Positions 48,997-59,701 of a stretch of DNA of 64,000 nt are shown in pieces. The DNA comes from Prochlorococcus sp. AG-347-L02. Lineage in GTDB: Bacteria > Cyanobacteriota > Cyanobacteriia > PCC-6307 > Cyanobiaceae. Location of the stretch: contig QCCL01000002.1 of NCBI GenBank assembly GCA_003281255.1, positions 95,924 to 159,923 of the forward strand, written 5' to 3'. A program made the translations under genes and the position numbers. Every line of letters starts with the position of its first letter. The stretch's first letter is position 1. The notes under the pieces are model-generated. The model had not been told where the DNA came from and did no database searches. It worked only from the letters and a program-made list of their open reading frames with translations.

Positions 48997-49794
48997 TTAT
49001 ATTTTTTTAAAATAGGGCAAAATTAATAGATTTAGGTCATTAATAGAATTTAAAATCAAGTCAGCACCTGCATCCTTTAGACTTTTTTCGTATGAATTAC
49101 GTTCATTTAATCGAGATTTTAAATGTAAATGAGGAGGAGCAATTCCAATACTTACAAATTTCTGAGATGGGATTTCCTTTTTAGCGTTCATAACTGTATT
49201 TATGTCTGCAATAGTATCTCCTACATATCCGATTGGAATATTTGATGCGCCAAGTTTAACTCCAAGAAGTTTTTCGGATAAGTTAATAAAGCCCTTTGGA
49301 TCAGGCTTGTCGGGCGCATCTCCCATTGATATTAATGGAGGTGATTTTAGTCCAAGTCTTTTTTCTAAAACAAATTTTGCAGAGGCATACTCTGCACCAC
49401 TCACAAAACCCCAAATTATTCCATTGCTTTTTAATAAATCAAAAAACTTTTTATCAACTAATAACTCCTCATTTTTTATAAATCCAGACCAATATTTGCT
49501 ATCTTTATTTGGATCTCCTCCAAAGTAAAATTCTTCAAAACATTTAACTATCTCCTCTCTTGTTGGGATATCAAGGTTTAAGTTCCCTTTTTTTTTAAAT
49601 CTTTTTATAAATTCTAAACTTAAATCCCAGTCATTATTCCAGATCCCTTCATTTTTGGCATTATCAATATCCATATAACTTGGCTCCCATCCAGAAAATT
49701 TGCACACTGTTTTTTTTAATGAAAGTCTGTAACTATTTTCTACGCTGCGTATTACACCATCTATGTCAAATAAAATTAAACCAATATTTTTCAA
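48997..49794 (-). CDS. HAD-superfamily phosphatase (TIGR01548-like)
   Basis: 265 residues. Motif I is LFDIDGVIRSVENSYR, motif II is IWGFVSGAEYASA, motif III Lys lies in DAPDKPDPKGF, and motif IV is YVGDTIADINTVMNA. This matches a HAD family found across cyanobacteria whose substrate is unresolved (TIGR01548 from recall). It is on the far side of the islet and belongs to the core genome by its looks. Confidence 0.82.
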   Translation of the reverse strand: MKNIGLILFDIDGVIRSVENSYRLSLKKTVCKFSGWEPSYMDIDNAKNEGIWNNDWDLSLEFIKRFKKKGNLNLDIPTREEIVKCFEEFYFGGDPNKDSKYWSGFIKNEELLVDKKFFDLLKSNGIIWGFVSGAEYASAKFVLEKRLGLKSPPLISMGDAPDKPDPKGFINLSEKLLGVKLGASNIPIGYVGDTIADINTVMNAKKEIPSQKFVSIGIAPPHLHLKSRLNERNSYEKSLKDAGADLILNSINDLNLLILPYFKKI

Positions 49795-49886
49795 TGTATT
49801 TTCTTAATCCTTTATAGAAGATTAGTATTCTTATTAAAAAAAAGCAAAGAAAAAAATTCCATAGATTATTTATTCATTATCTAAAC

Positions 49887-51689
49887 TTAGTTTTGCAAAT
49901 ATCCTCTGGGAGTGAGAAATATTTCATCAACTAAGGTTGTTTGAGAATTGCCAACAATAATGATTGATAACATATCAATCTCTTTAAAAGGAATTCTGTT
50001 TAAAGTAAAAAATTTTTTGGATTGATTTTCTCTTCCTACTTGCCTAGCTATTAAAACTGGAGTATCTCCAAGCCTATATTGTAAACATATATCGATTATA
50101 CTTTTTAGTTGCCAATTTCTCTCAATGGATTGAGGATTAAATAAAGCTATTACAAAGTCACCCACAAGAGCTCCTTCAATTCTTTTTTCTATTAGAGACC
50201 ATGGAGTTAATTTATCGCTTAAGCTTATTAAACAAAAGTCATTCATTAGTGGTGCCCCACTAATCGCAGCAGCTAATTGAACACTACTTATGCCTGGATG
50301 TACTTCAAAGTAAGGTCTATATTCTTTTTTGATTTTTTGAAGTAATTCTAAAAGTAAACCAGCCATGCCATAAAATCCAGATTCACCTGACGAAATTAAA
50401 GCCACTTTTATTCCTTCCTCGGCTAGTTTAATTGCTTTAAGGCATCTATCTTTTTCTTCCGTAAGGTTACTTTCAATTAAAACTTGGTCACTCCTTTTTA
50501 AGGGCTTAATTAATTCTAAATACATTTTGTATCCAATCCAAACAGTACATCTTGAAAGTGCTTTTTTTGCATTATTGGTTAGGAAGGAGATATCACCAGG
50601 CCCACTTCCAATAATATGTATTTCGCCATGAATTGGATTATATTGATTTTTTGATTCTGCTACAGCGAGAGTTACTGCCCCAAATTGATTTTTAAAAATT
50701 CTTTTTTCTTCTAATAATTTTGATTCTTCTCCTGCTGCTAGTAAGCAAGCGGCTTCTGCTACGGAAGGTGTGCCAATTTCTTTGTCTACAACAATTGAGG
50801 GATTTGGAACAATTACTGTTGAAAGATCTTCTTTACTAAAAAACTTTATAGGCAAGTTTTTTTCTTTAGCAAGTTCTAAAATTCCTTTCTCATCTTCTTT
50901 AATATCAACTGTTGCAAGTCCCGCAATAGAATACTCGGAAAATTTTCTCGACTCAAGTAAATTATTTAAAGAATTTGCTATTAATTCTTTGCTTGTATTT
51001 CTTTCACATCCAATGCCAATCCATAATACGGGCGGGTGCCAAGTTGTTTCATGATTTTCAAATATACTCACATGAAATGTTGAATCTGGTTTTTCAATTT
51101 CTTTTTCGTTAATTTGATTAATAATCTCCCCTGATTCTGAATTTTTCCATAATCTATTACCAGATAATTGTTTGCAAAATATTTTTTCATTCTTAGCTTG
51201 TTTAATTACTAGTTTTGACCAATCCTTTATATTGCCTGATCTTTCCCAACCCCATTGATTCCCAAATGCATCAAGATTTAAGAAGCTTTGATCATTGGAA
51301 TTATTAGTTTCTATTATTTCGCCACCAAGTAAATTAGCAATTTGACATGCAATATTTTGCGTATTTGACTGATGTAAGCCAATTAAAGGGACTATCTTGG
51401 AACATTTGTTATCTATAACTATTACACCGGGATCTTGATCTTTAGAGGTTAAAAAAGAACTTATTATGCGTATTGATGCAGCAATGGAGCCTATAAAAAT
51501 TATTAAATCTATCTCCGGCCATTTTTTAAGTAAAATTTCTCTAGGTTTTTGTACTTGTATAAGTTCATTTTCCTCTCCATCATCTTTTGAAGAACCTGCA
51601 ATATATATATCTTTGACAAATTCGGTTTTTTTAAGCCTTTTTAAAATTTCTTTTGAATTATTAGATAGACCTATAGCAATTCCTTTCAA
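49887..51689 (-). CDS. cobJ: Fused CbiG and precorrin-3B C17-methyltransferase (CobJ/CbiH)
   Basis: 600 residues. Residues 1 to about 345 form a CbiG part: a variable N-terminal section, then the C-terminal CbiG domain with LWIGIGCERNTSKELI and AEAACLLAAG. From about 355 a tetrapyrrole methylase follows, with IIGSGPGDISFLT, ISSGESGFYGMAG, VHPGISSVQLAAAISGAPL and LFNPQS. The fusion joins ring contraction at C17 with opening of the lactone, sequential steps of corrin synthesis. The cobO-like gene at 15636 is in the same pathway. It has its own upstream gap shared with psaA. Confidence 0.93.
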   Translation of the reverse strand: MKGIAIGLSNNSKEILKRLKKTEFVKDIYIAGSSKDDGEENELIQVQKPREILLKKWPEIDLIIFIGSIAASIRIISSFLTSKDQDPGVIVIDNKCSKIVPLIGLHQSNTQNIACQIANLLGGEIIETNNSNDQSFLNLDAFGNQWGWERSGNIKDWSKLVIKQAKNEKIFCKQLSGNRLWKNSESGEIINQINEKEIEKPDSTFHVSIFENHETTWHPPVLWIGIGCERNTSKELIANSLNNLLESRKFSEYSIAGLATVDIKEDEKGILELAKEKNLPIKFFSKEDLSTVIVPNPSIVVDKEIGTPSVAEAACLLAAGEESKLLEEKRIFKNQFGAVTLAVAESKNQYNPIHGEIHIIGSGPGDISFLTNNAKKALSRCTVWIGYKMYLELIKPLKRSDQVLIESNLTEEKDRCLKAIKLAEEGIKVALISSGESGFYGMAGLLLELLQKIKKEYRPYFEVHPGISSVQLAAAISGAPLMNDFCLISLSDKLTPWSLIEKRIEGALVGDFVIALFNPQSIERNWQLKSIIDICLQYRLGDTPVLIARQVGRENQSKKFFTLNRIPFKEIDMLSIIIVGNSQTTLVDEIFLTPRGYLQN

Positions 51690-52023
51690 ATCAGAAACTA
51701 TTGATAGTTACGTTGAAATTATATCCTGTCGCTTGATTAAAAAAATTTTCTTTGAAATATAAAAAAAAATTTAAGAAATTAATATAAAATTTGGGTAAAA
51801 ATACTCATAATTATGTCGTAGACTAGAATTTAACAAAATATTCATATAGTAACAATCATTAGAACATTTGTTACGTTAATGCATAACGAAAGAATCTTTG
51901 CCTTATTATTTTTGAAACGAACTATTTAAAGTCCAGAAGGATTTGTTTCTTGAACATTATCATTAGAAATAAGTTCAAGATCAGATCAATCGGCTTTAAT
52001 GTCAATTATTTTCGAGGTGCTAG
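51690..52023. promoter_or_regulatory. Intergenic region and leader of psaA
   Basis: A 334-bp gap between divergent cobJ and psaA. Candidate -10 elements for psaA are TAGAAT at 51824-51829 and TATAGT at about 51846. Either would give a leader of roughly 170-190 nt. A perfect hairpin (TCTTGAAC/GTTCAAGA, 51948-51955 and 51973-51980) lies in this leader. GAGG at about 52014 is the likely ribosome binding site. No small gene is apparent. Confidence 0.55.
51948..51980 (+). promoter_or_regulatory. 8-bp perfect hairpin in the psaA leader
   Basis: TCTTGAAC pairs exactly with GTTCAAGA across a 17-base loop, 43 bases before the psaA start. It may affect stability or translation of the psaAB message. 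It is not followed by a T-run, so it is not a terminator. Confidence 0.5.
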
Positions 52024-54327
52024 ATGACCATCAGCCCACCAGAAAGTGGAGAAAAAAACAAAAAAGTTTTGGAGGATCCTGTTAAGGCCGATCCAAGACC
52101 TATTGATTTTGCCAAATTAGATAAGCCAGGTTTCTGGTCAAGTAAATTATCTAAAGGTCCAAAAACTACAACTTGGATCTGGAATTTGCATGCTGACGCA
52201 CATGATTTTGATGTGCATACAGGCGATGCAGAAGAAGCAACAAGAAAAATCTTTTCAGCTCATTTTGGACATCTTGCAGTCATTTTTATATGGATGAGTG
52301 CTGCATTTTTCCATGGAGCAAGATTTTCTAATTACTCAGGTTGGTTAGCTGATCCAACGCATGTAAAACCAGGAGCTCAGCAAGTTTGGGCAATTGTTGG
52401 TCAAGAAATGCTCAATGCTGATCTTGGTGCTAATTACAACGGAATTCAAATCAGTTCAGGAATATTCCACATGTGGCGAGCATGGGGAATAACTAATGAA
52501 AGTGAACTTATGGCTTTGGCAATAGGTGCTGTAGTAATGGCCGCACTTATGCTTCATGCTGGAATTTTTCATTATCACAAAGCAGCTCCAAAAATGGAGT
52601 GGTTCCAAGATATCGAGTCTATGCTCAACCACCATATAGCTGGTCTAGTAGGACTTGGATCATTAGCATGGGCTGGTCATTGTATTCATATCGGAGCTCC
52701 TACTGCAGCGCTCTTAGATGCAATCGATGCAGGCACTCCGCTACTAATTAATGGTAAAGAAATAGCAACTATTTCAGATATGCCTATGCCGCATCAACTC
52801 TGTGATCCACAAATTATCGGTCAAATTTTTCCAGGATTAGCAAGTGGCACAGGTAATTTCTTCAGTCTAAACTGGTTAGCTTTCTCAGACTTCCTTACTT
52901 TCAAAGGTGGTCTTAACCCTGTGACAGGAAGCTTATGGATGACTGATGTTTCACATCATCATTTAGCTTTTGGTGTAATTGCAATTATTGGTGGTCATAT
53001 GTATAGAACCAATTACGGTATTGGTCATAGTATGAAAGAAATATTAGATTCACAACAAGGAGACCCAATATTATTCCCTGCTCCTAAAGGTCATCAAGGT
53101 CTTTTTGAGTTCATGGCTGAAAGTAGACATGCCCAGCTAGCTGTAAACCTAGCAATGCTTGGATCAATAAGCATACTTGTATCTCATCACATGTATGCTA
53201 TGCCTCCATATCCATATATAGCTACTGATTACATGACAGTTCTTGGATTATTTACCCATCACATGTGGATAGGTGGATTGTTCATAGTTGGAGCAGGGGC
53301 GCATGCTGGAATTGCAATGGTTAGAGATTATGATCCAGCAAAACATATTGATAATGTTTTAGACAGAATTCTCAAGGCAAGAGACGCTCTAATCAGTCAC
53401 TTAAACTGGGTATGCATGTGGTTAGGATTCCATAGTTTTGGGCTTTATATTCACAACGATACTATGAGAGCTTTGGGTAGACCCCAAGACATGTTTAGTG
53501 ATTCTGCAATCCAACTTCAACCAATTTTTGCACAATGGGTACAGAGTATCCAAGCATCTGCCGTTGGAACTTCGCTTTTAGCAGGTACTGCAGAAGCTTT
53601 ACCTCACAAAGCTATAAGTGAAGTTTTTAATGGAAGTTTAGTAGAAGTTGGTGGAAAGGTTGCAATAGCTCCAATTCCCTTAGGTACAGCTGATTTAATG
53701 ATTCATCATATTCATGCTTTCCAAATCCACGTGACTGTATTGATACTTCTCAAAGGGGTACTTTATGCAAGAAGTTCTAGGTTGATCCCTGACAAAGCTT
53801 CTTTAGGATTTAGATTCCCTTGTGATGGTCCAGGAAGAGGTGGTACATGTCAAGTTTCTTCATGGGATCACGTGTTCTTGGCCCTCTTCTGGATGTATAA
53901 CTGTTTATCAATAGTTATTTTCCACTTCTCTTGGAAAATGCAGAGTGATGTTTGGGGACTTACTGGAGGTAATTTCGCACAAAGCTCCATTACTATTAAT
54001 GGTTGGTTAAGAGATTTCCTTTGGGCGCAAGCTTCTCAAGTATTAACAAGTTATGGTCAATCCATAAGCATGTATGGTTTGATGTTCTTAGGAGCTCACT
54101 TCATTTGGGCATTTAGCTTAATGTTCCTCTTCAGTGGACGTGGATATTGGCAAGAATTATTCGAATCAATTGTTTGGGCACATAACAAACTTAAAGTTGC
54201 TCCAACCATTCAACCAAGAGCTTTATCTATCACTCAGGGTAGAGCAGTAGGTGTAACACACTTCCTTGTCGGTGGTATTGCTACCACATGGGCTTTCTTC
54301 CATGCTCGCCTTTTCGGCCTGGGCTAA
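52024..54327 (+). CDS. psaA: Photosystem I P700 chlorophyll a apoprotein A1
   Basis: 767 residues, eleven membrane helices, with many His ligands for chlorophyll and the FX cluster loop [12 protein letters not shown]. It pairs with PsaB to hold P700, the A0/A1 acceptors and FX. The N-terminus [14 protein letters not shown] is typical. It is 27 bp ahead of psaB, in a psaAB operon. Confidence 0.99.
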   Translation: MTISPPESGEKNKKVLEDPVKADPRPIDFAKLDKPGFWSSKLSKGPKTTTWIWNLHADAHDFDVHTGDAEEATRKIFSAHFGHLAVIFIWMSAAFFHGARFSNYSGWLADPTHVKPGAQQVWAIVGQEMLNADLGANYNGIQISSGIFHMWRAWGITNESELMALAIGAVVMAALMLHAGIFHYHKAAPKMEWFQDIESMLNHHIAGLVGLGSLAWAGHCIHIGAPTAALLDAIDAGTPLLINGKEIATISDMPMPHQLCDPQIIGQIFPGLASGTGNFFSLNWLAFSDFLTFKGGLNPVTGSLWMTDVSHHHLAFGVIAIIGGHMYRTNYGIGHSMKEILDSQQGDPILFPAPKGHQGLFEFMAESRHAQLAVNLAMLGSISILVSHHMYAMPPYPYIATDYMTVLGLFTHHMWIGGLFIVGAGAHAGIAMVRDYDPAKHIDNVLDRILKARDALISHLNWVCMWLGFHSFGLYIHNDTMRALGRPQDMFSDSAIQLQPIFAQWVQSIQASAVGTSLLAGTAEALPHKAISEVFNGSLVEVGGKVAIAPIPLGTADLMIHHIHAFQIHVTVLILLKGVLYARSSRLIPDKASLGFRFPCDGPGRGGTCQVSSWDHVFLALFWMYNCLSIVIFHFSWKMQSDVWGLTGGNFAQSSITINGWLRDFLWAQASQVLTSYGQSISMYGLMFLGAHFIWAFSLMFLFSGRGYWQELFESIVWAHNKLKVAPTIQPRALSITQGRAVGVTHFLVGGIATTWAFFHARLFGLG

Positions 54328-54354
54328 TTACCTGAACTTCACCTTTTTAATTCA

Positions 54355-56583
54355 ATGGCAACAAAATTTCCATCATTTAACCAGGGTCTAGCTCAGGACC
54401 CAACAACTCGACGAATATGGTACGGGATAGCTACCGCTCACGACTTTGAAAGTCATGATGGTATGACCGAAGAAAAGCTTTATCAGAAGCTTTTCTCTAC
54501 ACATTTTGGTCATCTAGCAATAATCGCCCTCTGGGTAGCTGGTAACTTATTTCATATTGCTTGGCAAGGTAACTTCGAGCAATTTGTACTTGATCCAACT
54601 CACGTTCGTCCTATTGCTCATGCTATTTGGGATCCTCACTTTGGATCTGGTATTACAGAAGCAATGACACAAGCTGGCGCTAGCGGTCCAGTAAACATAG
54701 CTTACTCAGGTCTCTACCATTGGTGGTACACAATTGGCATGAGAACTAATGAGCAACTCTTCCAAGCTTCAATATTTATGAGTATTTTGGCTTGTTGGAC
54801 TCTATTTGCAGGTTGGTTACATTTACAACCAAAATTCAGACCTTCTCTAGCTTGGTTTAAAAATGCAGAGTCAAGATTAAATCATCATTTAGCTGTCTTA
54901 TTTGGATTTAGTAGTATTGCTTGGACAGGCCATTTGGTTCATGTTGCTATACCCGAGTCAAGAGGACAGCATGTCGGTTGGGATAACTGGTTAACAGTGC
55001 TTCCACACCCTGCAGGATTAGCTCCTTTCTTTACTTTAAACTGGGGAGCTTATGCTCAAAATCCTGATTCTCTAGATCAAGTATTTGGAACAGCTGAAGG
55101 AGCTGGAACAGCAATCTTTACTTTCTTAGGTGGTCTTCATCCTCAAAGTGAAGCATTATGGCTTACCGATATTGCGCATCACCATATTGCGATTGGAACA
55201 GTATTTGTAATTGCGGGTCATATGTATAGAAATACTTTTGGTATTGGTCATAGCCTCAAAGAGATTACAGAAGCTCATAATACAAGACACCCTAATGATC
55301 CTCATAAAGGTAGTTTCGGAATTAACCATGATGGAATATATGAAACTGTAAATAATTCATTACATTTCCAACTTGGACTAGCATTAGCATCACTTGGTGT
55401 AGCAACTTCTCTTGTAGCGCAACATATGGGTGCACTTCCTTCTTACGCTTTTATTGCCAGGGACTACACAACACAATCTGCTTTATATAGTCATCATCAG
55501 TACATAGCAATGTTCTTGATGGTTGGTGCATTTGCACATGGAGCCATTTTCTTTGTAAGAGATTACGATCCAGAATTAAATAAAGACAATGTATTAGCAA
55601 GAGTTCTTGGAACAAAGGAAGCTTTGATAAGTCACCTTAGTTGGGTAACAATGTTGCTTGGATTCCATACTCTAGGAATTTATGTTCATAACGATGTTGT
55701 TGTAGCTTTTGGTAATCCTGAAAAGCAAATTCTAATAGAGCCAGTATTTGCTCAATTTGTTCAAGCTGCTCAAGGTAAGATGATGTACGGCTTTAACGCT
55801 CTATTATCTGATCCTACAAGTTCAGCAAGTCTCGCTGCTAATTCATTGCCAGGTAATCATTACTGGATGGATCTGATCAATAGACAAGATGCACTAAGTG
55901 CTTTCTTACCTATTGGCCCTGCAGATTTCCTAGTTCATCATGCTATCGCTTTAGGTCTTCATACAACCGCTTTAATCCTTATCAAAGGTGCACTTGATGC
56001 TAGAGGAACAAAATTAATTCCTGATAAGAAAGATTTAGGTTATGCATTCCCTTGCGATGGACCTGGACGTGGAGGTACTTGTGATAGTTCATCTTGGGAC
56101 GCTATGTACTTAGCTATGTTCTGGGCATTGAATTTACTAGCATGGGTAACTTTCTACTGGCATTGGAAACACCTAGCAATATGGCAAGGTAATGTAGCTC
56201 AATTTAATGAATCAGGAACTTATCTAATGGGCTGGTTCAGAGATTATCTCTGGTTAAACTCTGCTCAACTCATAAATGGATATAATCCATTCGGAGTAAA
56301 CTCTTTATCTCCTTGGGCTTGGATGTTCCTATTCGGTCACTTAGTTTGGGCTACTGGTTTCATGTTCCTAATATCATGGCGTGGTTACTGGCAAGAATTA
56401 ATTGAAACATTAGTTTGGGCACATCAGCGTACTCCAATAGCTAATCTTGTTGGCTGGAGAGACAAACCAGTTGCACTCTCAATTGTTCAAGCTAGATTAG
56501 TTGGACTGGCACATTTCACGATTGGAAACATTCTTACATTCGGTGCATTTGTTATTGCATCAACTTCAGGTAAGTTTGGTTAA
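54355..56583 (+). CDS. psaB: Photosystem I P700 chlorophyll a apoprotein A2
   Basis: 742 residues: [20 protein letters not shown] at the N-terminus, eleven helices, FX loop [12 protein letters not shown], and the C-terminal region with [19 protein letters not shown]. It is the partner of PsaA. A strong intrinsic terminator follows 19 bp after the stop. Confidence 0.99.
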
Positions 56584-56602
56584 ATTTTCTTTAAATAATT
56601 TA

Positions 56603-56630
56603 AATCACCACATTTGTGGTGATTTTTTTT
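56603..56630 (+). terminator. Rho-independent terminator of psaAB
   Basis: AATCACCACA and TGTGGTGATT form a perfect 10-bp stem with a two-base TT loop (56603-56624), running into a T-stretch to 56630. It is the clearest terminator in the window and ends the psaAB transcript. Confidence 0.9.
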
Positions 56631-56686
56631 GTTTAATTTTAATGTTCTAAATTAAGTTAAAATTATATAAACATTATCAAATATAA

Positions 56687-57649
56687 ATGTCAGATATAAA
56701 ACAATTAATTTCTATTATTATCCCTGTTTACAACGAAGGAGAGAGTATTGGTTTTTTATTGGATGAAGTTATAAATGTAATGTCATTTCATCAATTTAAT
56801 TTTGAATTGATCGTTGTCAATGATGGTTCAAAAGATAATACTTATCAAGTATTGAAAGAACTAACTTTCAAAATTAAAGAATTGTTGGTAATTTCCCTTC
56901 GCAAAAATTATGGACAAACTGCAGCAATGTCAGCTGGCTTTGATAATTCTAAAGGTGATATTATCATTACTTTGGATGGTGATTTACAGAATGATCCAAA
57001 TGATATTCCTACATTAATTTCAGAAATTAATGATGGTTATGATTTGATTTGTGGGTGGAGGTTTGATAGAAAAGATAAATTAATTAATAGAAAGATACCA
57101 TCAAAAATAGCGAATAAATTAATAGCTCACGTAACAGGTTTGAAGTTGCATGATTATGGATGCTCATTAAAAGCTTTTAAGAAAGAAATAATAGATGATA
57201 TTAAATTATATGGTGAACTTCACAGGTTTCTACCCGTTTTAGCAAATATTGAAGGTGCAAGAATTAAAGAAGTTAAAGTAAATCATAGAAGCAGGCAATA
57301 CGGATCTAGTAAATATGGAATTGATAGAACTTTTAGAGTTTTAATGGATTTACTAACTGTTTGGTTTATGACTAAATTTTTAACAAGACCAATGTATGGA
57401 TTTGGTTTTGTTGGAATTATAAGTATTTTCATTAGCCTTACGATGAGTTCTTATTTGATGGTTTTAAAAATAATGGGTGAGAATATTGGAAATCGTCCGT
57501 TGCTAATGTTTGCATTAATATTAGGAATTGCTGGTGTTCAATTATTTAGCTTTGGATTATTGAGCGAACTTTTAATTAGGACATATCATGAAAGTCAAAG
57601 TCGTCCAATTTACAGAATTAGGTCAATAAGCAGTACTAATCAAATTTGA
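56687..57649 (+). CDS. Family 2 glycosyltransferase with C-terminal membrane helices (GtrB/ArnC/dolichol-phosphate type)
   Basis: 320 residues. The catalytic domain has IIIPVYNEGESIGFLLDE, VVNDGSKDNT, TLDGDLQNDPNDIP with the metal-binding DxD region, and CGWRFDRKD. Two membrane helices follow (about 240-262 and 272-297). Such enzymes charge polyprenyl phosphate with a sugar for cell-envelope glycans. The sugar and acceptor are unknown. It is flanked by PSI genes with no obvious link to them. Confidence 0.88.
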   Translation: MSDIKQLISIIIPVYNEGESIGFLLDEVINVMSFHQFNFELIVVNDGSKDNTYQVLKELTFKIKELLVISLRKNYGQTAAMSAGFDNSKGDIIITLDGDLQNDPNDIPTLISEINDGYDLICGWRFDRKDKLINRKIPSKIANKLIAHVTGLKLHDYGCSLKAFKKEIIDDIKLYGELHRFLPVLANIEGARIKEVKVNHRSRQYGSSKYGIDRTFRVLMDLLTVWFMTKFLTRPMYGFGFVGIISIFISLTMSSYLMVLKIMGENIGNRPLLMFALILGIAGVQLFSFGLLSELLIRTYHESQSRPIYRIRSISSTNQI

Positions 57650-57653
57650 TTGT

Positions 57654-57819
57654 TTACTTGAACTTTCTTATTAATAAAGCTGAAATTTCAACCACTTCAG
57701 GAGAAATACCCTTAAGCTTTTTCGTAAAATTGGTAATGTTGATTTTTCAGCTAATTCTCTTTTGCAATTTTTAATGCCTTTAATTTATTTTCTTTATTAC
57801 CATGAAAAAGACTAAACAT
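57654..57819 (-). pseudogene. Decayed small ORF of about 54 residues with two frame breaks
   Basis: Reading the minus strand from ATG 57819 gives MFSLFHGNKENKLKALKIAK, then a stop. Shifting frame at the GAGAA position continues ELAEKSTLPILRK. A second shift in an A-run gives KLKGISPEVVEISALLIRKFK and a stop at 57654. Joined, the three pieces read as one sensible helical protein. Two one-base deletions would explain this. No known family is recognised. Confidence 0.5.
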
Positions 57820-57897
57820 TTTATTTCTTTGGGAATTTTTATAAAATACTGAGCGCTTTTATTCTTCATGATTGTATAAAAAACTATTTTTATTAGA

Positions 57898-58035
57898 TCA
57901 AAATTTATTATTTTCGTTTAATTTAATATGGTATAAATTGCTTTTATTTATAAACTTTTTAAAGCTTCTTTTTTTCAAAACTAGGAGTAATATTCCTATA
58001 AAAATAATAAGCACAATTGCGAAAAAATTTATCAT
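57898..58035 (-). CDS. Possible 45-residue single-pass membrane peptide
   Basis: From ATG 58035 the minus strand reads MINFFAIVLIIFIGILLLVL followed by KKRSFKKFINKS and a 13-residue tail, ending TGA at 57898. A strong N-terminal membrane helix followed by a basic stretch is typical of real small membrane proteins. There is no recognisable ribosome binding site, and AT-rich DNA can produce such frames by chance. Confidence 0.4.
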   Translation of the reverse strand: MINFFAIVLIIFIGILLLVLKKRSFKKFINKSNLYHIKLNENNKF

Positions 58036-58127
58036 GTAAAAAGTTAATAATTTTTATATCATCCAGTAAAAAAATTAACACTATTTCGAAGATAAATACT
58101 AAAGTACTTAAAGATGTTTAAAGAACT

Positions 58128-58241
58128 ATGCCATCTGATTTACCAAGTCTTTTACCCTCAATTTTTGTTCCATTAATTGGTATAGCAATGCCTGCTGTTT
58201 TTATCGTATTGATTGGAAGATTAATTACAGCAACTGAATAA
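58128..58241 (+). CDS. psaI: Photosystem I reaction center subunit VIII (PsaI)
   Basis: 37 residues with one membrane helix: MPSDLPSLLPSIFVPLIG, then IAMPAVFIVLIG and RLITATE. It is the usual partner of PsaL, which starts 27 bp downstream; together they form the side of PSI where trimers meet. Confidence 0.95.
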   Translation: MPSDLPSLLPSIFVPLIGIAMPAVFIVLIGRLITATE

Positions 58242-58268
58242 ATTATCAAACACTAAACTATTAAAAAA

Positions 58269-58868
58269 ATGAGCGACTTTCAAAAATCTTTCTCAGAATC
58301 AACAAGTTCTATTAAGTTTGATGAGAAATACATAGATACTTCTGTACAACCAAATGATATTGGCGTAGCAGAACAATGGGCAGTAAAAGCAGTTGCTGAT
58401 CCTTGTGTTGGTAATTTAGCTACTCCAGTTAATAGTGGTTATTTTACAAAAGCCTTCATAAATAATTTACCTTTTTATAGAGAAGGTATTTCCCCTAATT
58501 TTAGAGGTTTAGAAACTGGAGCAGCTTTTGGATATCTTCTATATGGACCTTTTACTATGACTGGCCCATTAAGAAATTCTGAATTTGCTCTAACAGCTGG
58601 ACTTCTCGCTACTATTGGAGCTGTTCATATTTTGACAGCACTTTTTGTTCTATACAATGCACCTGGTAAAGCACCTAATGTTCAACCTCCAGATGCTACT
58701 GTTAATAATCCGCCAAAGGACTTATTTACAAGAGCTGGTTGGGCTGACTTTACAAGTGGATTTTGGTTAGGAGGCTGTGGGGGAGCTGTTTTTGCTTGGT
58801 TACTTGTTGGGACATTACACTTAGATACCATAATGCCAATTATTAAAAATATTTGGACTGCTGGTTAA
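58269..58868 (+). CDS. psaL: Photosystem I reaction center subunit XI (PsaL)
   Basis: 199 residues: a long hydrophilic N-terminus (about 1-85) with [20 protein letters not shown] and [19 protein letters not shown], then membrane helices at about 88-105, 112-130 and 163-185. It mediates PSI trimer contacts. The N-terminus is somewhat longer than in freshwater cyanobacteria. It is the second gene of psaI-psaL. Confidence 0.97.
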   Translation: MSDFQKSFSESTSSIKFDEKYIDTSVQPNDIGVAEQWAVKAVADPCVGNLATPVNSGYFTKAFINNLPFYREGISPNFRGLETGAAFGYLLYGPFTMTGPLRNSEFALTAGLLATIGAVHILTALFVLYNAPGKAPNVQPPDATVNNPPKDLFTRAGWADFTSGFWLGGCGGAVFAWLLVGTLHLDTIMPIIKNIWTAG

Positions 58869-58939
58869 TTCTTAATTCCTTAATAAAAGAATAAGTAATA
58901 TTTAAATTTAATTTAAAATTAATAAGTTAGTTCTATTAA

Positions 58940-59698
58940 TTAACGTATAGTTCTGTCCCATCTATAATTTCTAACTACTCTTCCTGCAGAAATTAGTTTA
59001 GATTTATAATGATGTGAGATTTTGTTATTAGACTTTTTTAGAGTATCTAATCCTATTCCATTTCTGCCAAAATCCTTTCCAGAGCTATGGTAATACAATC
59101 CGTCTCCCTTATAGATTCCAATATGATCACATTTTTCTTTATTTCCAAAAAATAAAAGATCGCCAGGTCGTAGAGCCGCATATGATTCTTTGTAATAAAA
59201 AAGATGTTTACAAAAACTTTTTATTTGAAAAGAATCTCGAGGTATATGAATTTGATGCTTTAAAAAAGCAGTCTGAATTAATCCAGAACAATCAAAATTG
59301 GGTCCTAATGTACCTCCCCAAAGATATTCATTATTTAACTCAGATTGATCTTTGATCCATTTTAAAATAGAGTTGATTTTGTCCTTTATGAGGAAGTATT
59401 CTTTTTTTGAATTCTCAGGTTTTCCTAATTCGTATTTCTCAATAATTAATCCATCTAAATTTATCCAACAGACGTAACCATCTTCATATAGTTGAATTAG
59501 GATTCTAGAGAATTTATGGTTTTTTTGATAAATATTTGGATAAATAAGCCTAAAAATTCTATTTTGAAATACTTCAGTAACTAATTTATCTTCTTTTTCA
59601 TTTTGATATCCAGAAATATTAACTTTTAATTTCCACCAAATAGTTTTTGAAAAATTAGTTTGTTTAAATAGTGAGATAGGATTTTTATAACTTTCCAT
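58940..59698 (-). CDS. NlpC/P60 (C40) cell-wall peptidase
   Basis: 252 residues. An N-terminal SH3-like part (about 20-95) is followed by the catalytic domain. C137 is in NFDCSGLIQ, H192 in CDHIGIY, and the third polar residue H204 in YYHSSG. LRPGDLLFF is conserved. It would cut gamma-D-Glu-diamino acid bonds in peptide stems. No signal peptide is visible, so it may act on recycled muropeptides, or export is non-classical. It starts head to head with the next gene, only three bases apart. Confidence 0.88.
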   Translation of the reverse strand: MESYKNPISLFKQTNFSKTIWWKLKVNISGYQNEKEDKLVTEVFQNRIFRLIYPNIYQKNHKFSRILIQLYEDGYVCWINLDGLIIEKYELGKPENSKKEYFLIKDKINSILKWIKDQSELNNEYLWGGTLGPNFDCSGLIQTAFLKHQIHIPRDSFQIKSFCKHLFYYKESYAALRPGDLLFFGNKEKCDHIGIYKGDGLYYHSSGKDFGRNGIGLDTLKKSNNKISHHYKSKLISAGRVVRNYRWDRTIR

Positions 59699-59701
59699 AC
59701 A

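Larger units (their letters stand above)
57650..58127. other. 478-bp gap before psaI with a decayed ORF and a possible small gene
   Basis: No standard-length gene lies here. On the minus strand there is a frame-broken small ORF (57654-57819) and an intact 45-residue ORF (57898-58035), listed separately. The remaining sequence just before 58128 should hold the psaI promoter; no clear -10/-35 pair could be fixed. Confidence 0.6.

Noticed and set aside
50770..51054. 94-residue plus-strand ORF inside cbiG-cobJ
   Set aside because: Antisense shadow; the minus-strand protein is conserved across the region.
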